This document shows, piece by piece, positions 6,219 through 12,548 of a stretch of 16,150 nucleotides of DNA. Numbering within the stretch: position 1 is the stretch's first letter; every line of letters starts with the position of its first letter. The position numbers and the translations under genes are program-made. The notes beneath the pieces are model-generated. The model was not told the DNA's origin. It saw only the letters and a list, made by a program, of their open reading frames with translations, and searched no databases. Origin of the DNA: Candidatus Acetothermia bacterium (GTDB lineage Bacteria; Bipolaricaulota; Bipolaricaulia; Bipolaricaulales; Bipolaricaulaceae). The stretch is taken from the NCBI GenBank assembly GCA_003551325.1, contig PUMK01000102.1, positions 1-16,150 on the forward strand, written 5' to 3'.

Positions 6219-8809
6219 ACCGCACCTCCTGGGTTGTCGCGGGGCAACTCCACCGCCGCTCCGGGGTTGGCGGTAACAGCATCTGACCCGCTTGACGTCC
6301 TGAATGCCTGCCCCCAGCTGAGGGCTGCGCAGTCAGCGCAGACTCCACCTTCGCTTACCCCCGGATCGGCCTTGTCGCATTCGGCACACCGGTACCAGGT
6401 GGCAGGATCGTCCGGATTGACCCCACGGGACTGTGCTTCCTCCTCAGAGGAGGGTGTCGGATCCGTCACACTGTCACAAGTGCCATCCAATAGACGTTCC
6501 GGAGCTCTTCCATCCGTCACGCGCTCTACATCTGTGACGGATCCTAACAGGCCTTTTATGCTCTCCTGAACAGAGTTGTGACGCTGTGACGGTTCGGCAT
6601 GGGGTAGGATGAGGGAGCAATCACTTTCGGTGGCTCCAACATACCGGGCGAATGCATCGGAAAACCATGATTGGTCGTATCCCTTGACGTTGACCTCGCC
6701 GTCCTTCCCTTGTATCCGAAGCGCCCGCGGGCGGATCCCGAACTGAGAGAGAAGCCTGGCGAGTCGGCGTTGTGTGATGGGGTTGCCTCTCCACCATTCG
6801 CCCCACGGACGATCCGTGAGGCTTACCAGAGCGTTCACCAGGTCGGCCGAGGAGATCCGGCTGACCTTCCGCTCCTCGAACACTTGAGCGATGTCCTGAA
6901 GCAGCATCACACCAGCACTGTCTTCATCCGACCCTTCTCGCCCAAGGCAGACGCACGCTCCTCGGGCACGAGCGGACCATTCTCCACCAACAAGATCGGC
7001 GATCGAAAGCAGCGGTCTCCAGTTGTCCGCAGCGCGATCGTGCAGCTCCGCGGGTATTACAGGATCACCATCACACAGTGCATCAACATGATCGTTGCTC
7101 CATCGCAGCGCTTGCCCGCGGATCTCGTCCAGGTAACCGAGGTGACTGCTTCGAAGGCGGCATACCTTCTCCCACTTCGTCTTTCGCCGGAGGCCGACTT
7201 GCACCGAGCGATCGGAAAGCGTCCCATGCTTCCCCGAGAGATCTCCGATGCAGGAGATCGCCTTCGCACCCCATGTGGAGAACCGACGAGGCTCATGGTC
7301 ATCGCCAACCAGCCGGATGACCCAAGCGGTTCGCCTTGAGTGCCCGCTGTTGACCATCCCGCGGAGATCATCGTCATCCTTCAGAAACGTGTCAGCTTCG
7401 TCGATTAGGAGCGTCGGTCGGTATTTCTCAAGGGCCCGGAACACCGCTGCTGCTGTGATGTTGGCACTGTGGAGCGGACGTGGAGTGAGTTGCCCAAGCA
7501 CGGTGAGAAGCGTGGTCTTGCCGCATCTCTTCTCGGGCGATGTGATCGCGAGAATCGGTGAGATCTCGAAGGCATCGTGCGTCCATGCGTGGACAACCCA
7601 CAACGCGATCATCACGGCCTGCTCAGGGGAAAGGACCACATAGCGTCGGATCACCCCTGCAATACGATCAAGAACCTGACAGCCGTCAACGGGGACAGGC
7701 CATGGCTCAAGCTCCGGCCAATCCAAAGCGGATCCAGAGACCAACTCCTCGTCCCTCTTGAACCTGAGCGCAGCGTCAACGAGACGAGCCGCGCGCTTCT
7801 CTCCACCTTCAGTCAGGATCCTGATCGCTTCCGCAGCGACTGCTTCCCGCGTCAAAGCGTCTGATCCGTGGAGAGAGTCCCGCAACAACCCGAGTGCCGC
7901 TCGTAGGTTCTTGTGATCGCGGTTCCCGTTGAGAGAAGCAAGTTCGCGAAGGGCTTCCGACGTGCCACAGTCCTTGCCACTCTCCTTGCCGGCGACGTAG
8001 CGAACGATCTCCTCGATCTCCTCTGATGGCTTCGGTGGCCTGCAGAGTCTCTCGTTGACCTCCATGAGCATGGCAAGCGCCGCGTTCTGGGGGATCCTGC
8101 AATCCTTGAGAAGATGTCCTGCCATGCGCACAAGTGTCGGGTGACGCTGGGACGGAACCAACTCCCCTTCCCAATCGATCGGCTCCATCTGCTCCGTCCG
8201 CGATTCCTCAACGATCCAGTCTGGGACAGGCGCGAAATCCACATCGGAGGGCGACAGCCCGTCGGCGAACTCGTAGGTTCCTCCATCCGGATGCTCACTC
8301 GGCGCGGCCATGATATAGCCGCCGATCGATTTTAACTCGAGTCCTGGATAGTTCTTCAGCTTCCCAGAAGGCAGCGTACCCCGGTAATAGCGATGAGAAC
8401 CCGGCACCCGCCTCTGGCCGTCACTGGCCTTCCCGGGTGTGAATGCCGTTGGGGTGATCGGTAGGTGCTTTCTCTCTTCCGCCAAGCGGGCGATCGAGTC
8501 TCTCCCTTCGGCTCCGTCTGCGTCAAGCACCACCAGGCCGCTAATCCCGCAGTTCACGCCGATGTTGGCGGTGGGGCGCTCTCCCCACCATCGCTTGATC
8601 TGCTCGGGATCTCGGGTGGCATCGTGAAGCCCCCGGGATCCTTTGAGCGGGACCTTTGTGCCCGGTGCCAGCGGGAAGACGTAGAGACCCCAAGAAGCAT
8701 AGTCCAGCGCACAAGCGAGGAGGTTGGTCGGACGACCGGGACCCTCGTGAGCAGCTGGCCCGTGCTCACCCTGGGTCTCCTCTTGGGTTGTGCACATCCT
8801 ATCCGTCAT
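6215..8809 (-). CDS. primase-polymerase fused to DUF3631-type helicase, C-terminal zinc ribbon
   Basis: This 864-residue replication protein has an N-terminal bifunctional primase/polymerase domain (about residues 30-205). The metal-binding pair is LVVLDADG (D96, D98), with SHRYYRG (H139) and ELKSIGGYIMAAPS after it. A PriCT-like helical region follows (about 220-275). A P-loop ATPase comes next, with Walker A SPEKRCGKTT (about 424-433) and Walker B TLLIDEAD (about 466-473), then a DUF3631 region ending near GYDQSWFSDAFARYV (725). A low-complexity linker and a CAEC..CADC ribbon (C808, C811, C824, C827) close the protein. Such fusions prime and unwind DNA at the origin of plasmids, phages and satellites. 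ATG 8809 overlaps the upstream regulator's stop as ATGA; GGAG and AAGGG lie upstream. The downstream gene starts on its stop as GTGA, so all three are coupled. Confidence 0.9.
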   Translation of the reverse strand: MTDRMCTTQEETQGEHGPAAHEGPGRPTNLLACALDYASWGLYVFPLAPGTKVPLKGSRGLHDATRDPEQIKRWWGERPTANIGVNCGISGLVVLDADGAEGRDSIARLAEERKHLPITPTAFTPGKASDGQRRVPGSHRYYRGTLPSGKLKNYPGLELKSIGGYIMAAPSEHPDGGTYEFADGLSPSDVDFAPVPDWIVEESRTEQMEPIDWEGELVPSQRHPTLVRMAGHLLKDCRIPQNAALAMLMEVNERLCRPPKPSEEIEEIVRYVAGKESGKDCGTSEALRELASLNGNRDHKNLRAALGLLRDSLHGSDALTREAVAAEAIRILTEGGEKRAARLVDAALRFKRDEELVSGSALDWPELEPWPVPVDGCQVLDRIAGVIRRYVVLSPEQAVMIALWVVHAWTHDAFEISPILAITSPEKRCGKTTLLTVLGQLTPRPLHSANITAAAVFRALEKYRPTLLIDEADTFLKDDDDLRGMVNSGHSRRTAWVIRLVGDDHEPRRFSTWGAKAISCIGDLSGKHGTLSDRSVQVGLRRKTKWEKVCRLRSSHLGYLDEIRGQALRWSNDHVDALCDGDPVIPAELHDRAADNWRPLLSIADLVGGEWSARARGACVCLGREGSDEDSAGVMLLQDIAQVFEERKVSRISSADLVNALVSLTDRPWGEWWRGNPITQRRLARLLSQFGIRPRALRIQGKDGEVNVKGYDQSWFSDAFARYVGATESDCSLILPHAEPSQRHNSVQESIKGLLGSVTDVERVTDGRAPERLLDGTCDSVTDPTPSSEEEAQSRGVNPDDPATWYRCAECDKADPGVSEGGVCADCAALSWGQAFRTSSGSDAVTANPGAAVELPRDNPGGAV
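6463..6592. repeat. cluster of GTGAC(G/A) repeats inside the primase gene (candidate origin iterons)
   Basis: Six copies of GTGAC or its complement occur in 130 bases: 6463-6469, 6472-6477, 6514-6520 (complement orientation), 6534-6540, 6578-6583 and 6586-6592. Two form a perfect 12-bp inverted repeat, GGATCCGTCACA (6459-6470) and TGTGACGGATCC (6533-6544). They fall in the linker between the DUF3631 domain and the zinc ribbon, where protein sequence is least constrained. Iterons near the 3' end of the initiator gene are typical of satellite origins. A repeated SVTD peptide could explain part of the pattern. Confidence 0.4.
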
Positions 8810-9006
8810 CTCTTGCCCTTCTCCTGTCCTTCTGGCCTATCGGTGCCGGACGCCTCCAGTGCGCGTACCACAAGCCGCGAGACCGGCACCCCCGTCTTCT
8901 CCGACTCCTCCCTCAACGCAATCCACAGGCGCACGGGGAGAGATACCGTTCCCGCTCGCCGCCGCTCCAGCTCGGAACCCAACAGCCCAAGCGTCGTGCT
9001 ATCCAT
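8806..9006 (-). CDS. ribbon-helix-helix regulator
   Basis: The product is 66 residues long from ATG 9006 (70 from the in-frame GTG at 9018). ATG is preferred because the AGAGGTG site lies about ten bases upstream of it but touches the GTG. The centre reads GTVSLPVRLWIALREESEKT, then VPVSRLVVRALEAS, the strand-helix-helix pattern of MetJ/Arc/CopG-type DNA-binding proteins, which dimerise and bind operators through the strand. It is the first gene of the minus-strand replication/packaging operon, and its stop overlaps the primase start as ATGA. It faces the plus-strand gene at 9073 across a 66-bp divergent region, so autorepression and control of the divergent promoters are likely. It could also be a plasmid-style copy-number regulator. 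Confidence 0.72.
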   Translation of the reverse strand: MDSTTLGLLGSELERRRAGTVSLPVRLWIALREESEKTGVPVSRLVVRALEASGTDRPEGQEKGKR

Positions 9007-9021
9007 CCTCGTCACCACCTC

Positions 9022-9063
9022 TTGACTTCACGCGACAAACATGCTACCGTACCAACAGGAGGT
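9022..9063 (+). promoter_or_regulatory. promoter and ribosome site for the plus-strand gene
   Basis: TTGACT (9022-9027) and TACCGT (9045-9050) are separated by exactly 17 bases, and an AGGAGGT site (9057-9063) sits nine bases before GTG 9073. The -10 match is modest, and the transcript would have almost no leader. The same 66-bp gap must also hold the minus-strand operon promoter, for which no convincing boxes were seen. Two GTGAC motifs (9073-9077 and 9085-9089) resembling the cluster in the primase gene lie just downstream. Confidence 0.4.
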
Positions 9064-9072
9064 CGTGTTGCT

Positions 9073-10251
9073 GTGACAGAACATGTGACGAAGGGGCGTT
9101 ATCTCCAACTGTGGGCCCCCTTCATAGCGCGAAGCTGGAGTGACTCCGCATGGAACCGCGACATCAACCGTGCCCAGCGGGCGTGGGCCGGGGAGATGCG
9201 CATGTGGCTTATCCCGGGATTGCAGGGGGAGCCACGCCGGTGGGCCGAGAGGATGGGCAACCTTAAGTTTCGCGAGGCTGCCGTTCCAAGTGAGACGTTC
9301 AACGTGATCGACATCATCCATGTCAGCCCCGGCGGATGGGCCTTCCCCTTCAGTAGAGCGTGGGGGCCTCAGCTGCGCGATGACCTGCTGCCGCTGTGGC
9401 TCAACGCGAAGCCCTTGACGTCCTTCTCGAGTCCTCCCGCGGTGACCATAAAGGTTCCAGTGTTCGGCGACGCTGAGGAAGGCACTCCTGTCGAGTACAT
9501 TGAGCAAACTCTCGACTTCGAGCCAGGTCCCGTTCTCCCATTCGCATGGGCCGACAGCAATGCGCAGACCGCGTACGCAGTATGGCCCCCCCCAGGGATC
9601 GGTCTGCCGACGCCCCCCATCAGCCCCGAGACGGAGAATCGAGAGCTGCCCAACCTGCCTTCAGATAGAAGCTCCCTTCCTGTCTACGTCTTCTGGGATG
9701 GACCATTCGGTGCCCTGTTCCCCATGGGGGCCACCACGGACCTGTTGTTTGAACACGCGGAGATGAGGCGGGCACACGCACTGCATTCGGAAGGAAGACG
9801 TCGGGAAGCCCTTGGGTTAGTGGAAGCCCGTCTGTCGATCCTGTTACATGACGGGGTGGAGAGCACCCGCGAACTCGCATGGTTTCTCCCCAGCCTTATG
9901 GAGTCGAGAAGCCAGGCGCTAGCAGACCTCCAACTAGGATTCGGACTGCGTTTCCCAGACAGGGATCTGGAGGAACTCAGTGATGCATTGGCTCACCCAA
10001 GATTCCGCGAGGTGATGGACGCCAAAGTCCAGGTGACCAGGGTGTTCGGTTGGGAAGGTCTTCTGTGGCTGAGCCTCCGGCAGTGCTTCGACGCATACAC
10101 CCACACGGGACTGTGTCCGTTCTGCGGAGCATCTCTTGTCGGGGGACGGATCGGCCGGGGGTGCCGCCGGGATGAGAACCCGAAGTGCGTAAAGGATAGA
10201 GCGGCCACCAGGAGACGAAAGAGCCGCCATTCGAAAGCCCCAAGCAAGTGA
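9073..10251 (+). CDS. unrecognised 392-residue protein with C-terminal zinc ribbon (element cargo)
   Basis: The start is GTG 9073, nine bases after AGGAGGT; the open frame extends much further upstream but there runs antisense to the regulator and primase genes. The N-terminal 160 residues are rich in Trp and aromatic residues with alternating strands. A Pro-rich linker (about 171-200: WPPPG, TPPISP) separates them from a helical region (about 222-340). The C-terminus has CPFC (C348, C351), C364 and C372, a zinc ribbon, then a basic tail (RAATRRRKSRHSK) suggesting nucleic-acid contact. I recognise no family and no catalytic motif. It is transcribed away from the replication operon, between the regulator and the recombinase, a position where satellites often carry interference or defence genes; that role is only a suggestion from location. 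Confidence 0.7.
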   Translation: MTEHVTKGRYLQLWAPFIARSWSDSAWNRDINRAQRAWAGEMRMWLIPGLQGEPRRWAERMGNLKFREAAVPSETFNVIDIIHVSPGGWAFPFSRAWGPQLRDDLLPLWLNAKPLTSFSSPPAVTIKVPVFGDAEEGTPVEYIEQTLDFEPGPVLPFAWADSNAQTAYAVWPPPGIGLPTPPISPETENRELPNLPSDRSSLPVYVFWDGPFGALFPMGATTDLLFEHAEMRRAHALHSEGRRREALGLVEARLSILLHDGVESTRELAWFLPSLMESRSQALADLQLGFGLRFPDRDLEELSDALAHPRFREVMDAKVQVTRVFGWEGLLWLSLRQCFDAYTHTGLCPFCGASLVGGRIGRGCRRDENPKCVKDRAATRRRKSRHSKAPSK

Positions 10252-10509
10252 CGGGACAAGCGGGGGCAAAGTCGCTGCTAGGTTGAATCACGCTCTTGCA
10301 CAGAATCTACCTCTCCTGACCCCTTTCCTCCCCGGACCCCCAAGAGAATCCCGCGACGAGATCTGCCCTTCCTGACTGCATCTGAAATCCTTCTGCGGGC
10401 GCGGTGCAATGACAATGATCATCCCCTGAGTCCCTTCGAGGACCCCTGGCTAGCAACTCGTCACAGATTGGGTCACATGCTAACGAAGGGCACCATCTGC
10501 TCTACGGTA
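10252..10509. other. non-coding region downstream of the cargo gene
   Basis: No convincing gene. The stretch from about 10305 to 10370 is pyrimidine-rich on the plus strand. No terminator with a T-run follows the cargo gene. Together with the structured leader just after it, this is a plausible home for regulatory or attachment sequence, but nothing specific can be shown. Confidence 0.3.
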
Positions 10510-10579
10510 GACATCGGTGAGACAGGACAATGGCGATGGTTCGTTCACCGATGTCGCCGGAACGAGATCCGGAGGCGTT
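10510..10579 (+). promoter_or_regulatory. double-hairpin leader ahead of the 10580 ORF
   Basis: GACATCGGTGA (10510-10520) is the exact reverse complement of TCACCGATGTC (10545-10555), with 24 bases between. Immediately after comes CCGGA (10557-10561) facing TCCGG (10568-10572). The second arm shares its last two bases with the GGAGG ribosome site (10571-10575) of the ATG at 10580, so folding could mask it. As DNA, the 46-bp outer repeat has the size and symmetry of a serine-integrase site or a dimeric operator. Confidence 0.45.
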
Positions 10580-10831
10580 ATGGGCATGGCCCTAGACTGC
10601 GGAGGCAACCTCAACCAGGTGCCCCTGTCGGGTCGATCCCGCTCATCCTCACAGCGGAAGCAAGTCTGTCCCGATGCCTGGGCCAAGGCGCTTGGGATCA
10701 ACACCGAAGATGAACGTCGGGAGACTACCGAGAACTTCATAGCCTATCTCTCGATCCTAAAGGAGTGGGACGAAGCCGATCGGTCAGATCAGAACTCTCC
10801 TCACCGGGTGACGGATCAGGGATCCAGTTGA
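10580..10831 (+). CDS. possible 83-residue protein upstream of the recombinase
   Basis: ATG 10580 has GGAGG four bases upstream and the frame ends at a TGA (10829-10831), 46 bp before the recombinase start on the same strand. The C-terminal half looks protein-like and helical (AWAKALGINTEDERRETTEN, then FIAYLSILKEWDEADR); the N-terminal part is Ser/Gly/Arg-rich and less convincing. No family was recognised. Small acidic, helical proteins next to integrases sometimes act as excision (directionality) factors, so this is a candidate, without sequence proof. An open frame on the opposite strand overlaps it, so coding status is uncertain. Confidence 0.42.
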   Translation: MGMALDCGGNLNQVPLSGRSRSSSQRKQVCPDAWAKALGINTEDERRETTENFIAYLSILKEWDEADRSDQNSPHRVTDQGSS

Positions 10832-10862
10832 TCCACCCACGATCGGTCCGTAGACTGACCGA
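10813..10862 (+). promoter_or_regulatory. inverted repeats just upstream of the recombinase gene
   Basis: GGATCA (10813-10818) faces TGATCC (10829-10834), and TCGGTC (10843-10848) faces GACCGA (10857-10862) with an eight-base loop. A GTGACGGATC copy of the primase-gene repeat lies at 10808-10817. The recombinase ribosome site (GGGAGGGG) follows at once. Operator or attenuator-type control of the recombinase is possible; no clear -35/-10 pair was seen. Confidence 0.3.
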
Positions 10863-10877
10863 GGGAGGGGCGAGATC

Positions 10878-12359
10878 ATGAAAAGGCGCTGCGTTTCCTA
10901 TATCCGGGTCTCTACGGCTGAACAGGCCTCGCACGGGCACTCCATCCAGGCCCAGCAGCAGATGCTGCGTGACTACGCCCTGGGTCATGAGTTCGAGATC
11001 GTCCATGAGTTCGTCGAGTCCGAATCTGCGTTCAAGCCGGGACGCCCGGAGTTCAAGGCCATGCTTACCTATCTCAAGCGCCATCGAGATGTTGCCGCCG
11101 TCCTTTGCTACAAGATCGACCGCCTGTACCGCAACATGCACGACTACGCCGAACTCGATGAGATGGACTGGGTCACCATCGTCTCTGCAACGGAAGGCCT
11201 TCCGGAGAACGCGACCGGGAAGCTCGTTGGGGTCATCCAAGCCGGCATGTCCAGGTTCTTCAGCCATCAGCTCAGTGAGCGGGTTTCTCTTGGGATGGAG
11301 ACGAAGGCCAAGCATGGTCTCTGGCCGTCCTATGCGCCTGTCGGGTACGTGAACCAGGGCCGAGGGGAAGGGATCGAACCTGATCCTGAGAGAGCAGATC
11401 TCGTTAGGGAGCTATTCAGGAAGTACGTCCACACGGGGATGACGCTGAACGAACTCACCGAGTGGGCCAGGAGGAAGGGTCTTCGCACCCGACAAGGAGG
11501 TTCACTGAGTCGGTCAGCGATCCACAAGCTCCTCAGCAACCCGATCTACATGGGCGTGATCCGCTGGCGTGGGACACAGTACCAGGGCACCCACGAGCCG
11601 CTCATCTCAGCGGAACTCTTCCAGCGCGCCCAGGACACGCTTCAAGGTCGGGGACACACGTGGACTGAACGAAGCTATCCCTACCGAGGACTCCTCCTTT
11701 GCGGTCGTTGCGGCTGCAAGATCACCGCCAGCCTGATCAAGGGCAAGTACGCCTACTACCACTGCACAGGAGCACGAGGCGGTTGCGATGTCCGCTATCT
11801 GAGGCAGGACCGCCTTGGCGAGGCGCTGGTGTCGGTCGTGAAGAACGTCCATCTCACCTCTGAACAGGTGCAGGCACTTCTTCAGGCCATGCACGACCGG
11901 CAAGGAGAGCGGGAGAAGGAGCGACAGCAGAAGTCACAGAAGCTCCAAGGCAGGCTCGAGAAGATCGTCAGGCGTCGGGAGGCGGCCTACGAGGACAAGC
12001 TCGATGGGAAACTCTCTGAGGATCGCTGGCTCGAGATGGACCAGAAGTGGTCCTGGGAGGAGATCCAGGTGCGCCACGAGATTGCTACCCTCGCCGATGA
12101 CCGGGGACCGTCCCTCGATGACGTTCAGGCTACTTTGGAACTCGTGAGACGCGCTCCCGAACTGTACTTGCGCCAGAACGACCAACAGAGGGCCCGACTG
12201 CTGAAAGTACTGGTTTGGAACTGCAAGCTGACGGGTGAAAGCATCGAACCTATCTACAGAACACCCTTCGACGTCGTGGCCGAAGGGCGTCACTCGAACA
12301 ACTGGTACGCCCGGGAGGACTCGAACCCATACCTCTCTGTACCAGGGGGCAACGTTTGA
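10878..12359 (+). CDS. large serine recombinase (integrase)
   Basis: The 493-residue product is a large serine recombinase that should cut and rejoin attachment sites through a 5'-phosphoserine link. The N-terminal resolvase domain has YIRVST with catalytic S12 next to R10, and KIDRLYRN carrying further active-site arginines (about residues 79-86). The recombinase domain follows (about 155-255, PVGYV to LFQRAQ). A zinc ribbon has C275, C278, C296 and C303 (LLLCGRCGCK, YYHCTGARGGC). A charged coiled coil runs from about 335 to 400. The length is near normal and no motif is missing. ATG 10878 has a GGGAGGGG site upstream. The last residues (WYAREDSNP) are encoded by a sequence that is antisense to a tRNA T-arm, typical of integrases whose 3' end overlaps the attachment site. 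It is the integration/excision enzyme of the element. Confidence 0.93.
   Translation: MKRRCVSYIRVSTAEQASHGHSIQAQQQMLRDYALGHEFEIVHEFVESESAFKPGRPEFKAMLTYLKRHRDVAAVLCYKIDRLYRNMHDYAELDEMDWVTIVSATEGLPENATGKLVGVIQAGMSRFFSHQLSERVSLGMETKAKHGLWPSYAPVGYVNQGRGEGIEPDPERADLVRELFRKYVHTGMTLNELTEWARRKGLRTRQGGSLSRSAIHKLLSNPIYMGVIRWRGTQYQGTHEPLISAELFQRAQDTLQGRGHTWTERSYPYRGLLLCGRCGCKITASLIKGKYAYYHCTGARGGCDVRYLRQDRLGEALVSVVKNVHLTSEQVQALLQAMHDRQGEREKERQQKSQKLQGRLEKIVRRREAAYEDKLDGKLSEDRWLEMDQKWSWEEIQVRHEIATLADDRGPSLDDVQATLELVRRAPELYLRQNDQQRARLLKVLVWNCKLTGESIEPIYRTPFDVVAEGRHSNNWYAREDSNPYLSVPGGNV
12302..12345 (-). other. candidate attachment site at the 3' end of the recombinase gene
   Basis: CTGGTAC (12302-12308) and GTACCAG (12339-12345) form a perfect 7-bp inverted repeat around 30 bases, with an inner GAGG/CCTC pair. 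Read on the minus strand, the centre GGTTCGAGTCC matches the T-loop consensus of tRNAs (TTCRANY) and is followed by CCCGGGCGTACCA, like a tRNA 3' end. The flanking minus-strand sequence cannot be folded into a whole tRNA: the putative T-stem has mismatches and no partner acceptor strand was found. It is a likely att half derived from a tRNA gene, but no second copy was seen in the window. Confidence 0.42.
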
Positions 12360-12548
12360 GAACCCGCTTTGCGTGCGCTGTTTGATCGGTTCTGAGGTCT
12401 TCCCCTCACCACGCTTCCAGGTGATGCTCACCCGTGAAGTCCTCCATTCGGTCCGGTTGCCTCCACCAATGGCCATCAGCAAGTGAGCAGATGCTCAGAA
12501 CCACTCCCGCCGGCCGCGTGCGCCGCGCTGCGCAGTGGTGTCTCCAGG
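12360..12548. other. gap between recombinase and LRR gene
   Basis: There is no gene here. AGAACC (12359-12364) faces GGTTCT (12388-12393) directly after the recombinase stop. Further on, an ACCACT/AGTGGT pair encloses a very GC-rich stretch near the LRR gene's 3' end. Neither is followed by a T-run. The chromosome/element junction probably lies near the left end of this gap. Confidence 0.3.

Larger units (their letters stand above)
2801..12360. mobile_element. candidate phage satellite or structural-gene-less prophage (limits approximate)
   Basis: Within about 9.5 kb lie a large serine recombinase, a ribbon-helix-helix regulator, a primase-polymerase/helicase, a small-terminase-like protein and both domains of the large terminase. 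No portal, major capsid, protease, tail or lysis gene is seen between them. The order (integrase at one end, divergent control region, replication gene, then packaging genes at the far end) matches the general plan of phage-inducible chromosomal islands and P4-like satellites. A deleted prophage would look similar. The right limit is placed at the end of the recombinase gene, where an attachment-like inverted repeat lies; the left limit is placed after the terminase nuclease gene by gene content only. No matching direct repeats were found by eye, so the borders are inference and the left border could lie outside the window. Confidence 0.55.

Noticed and set aside
6671..7339. 222-codon plus-strand frame inside the primase-polymerase gene
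   Set aside because: It is antisense to the helicase domain, whose Walker motifs are unambiguous.
8656..9072. Upstream extension of the 9073 cargo gene
   Set aside because: The extension is antisense to the RHH and primase genes and lies before the AGGAGGT site; the GTG at 9073 is the natural start.
12296..12400. Complete tRNA gene on the minus strand
   Set aside because: The T-loop-like core and CCA-like end are present, but the T-stem has mismatches, no acceptor partner exists and no anticodon arm can be drawn.
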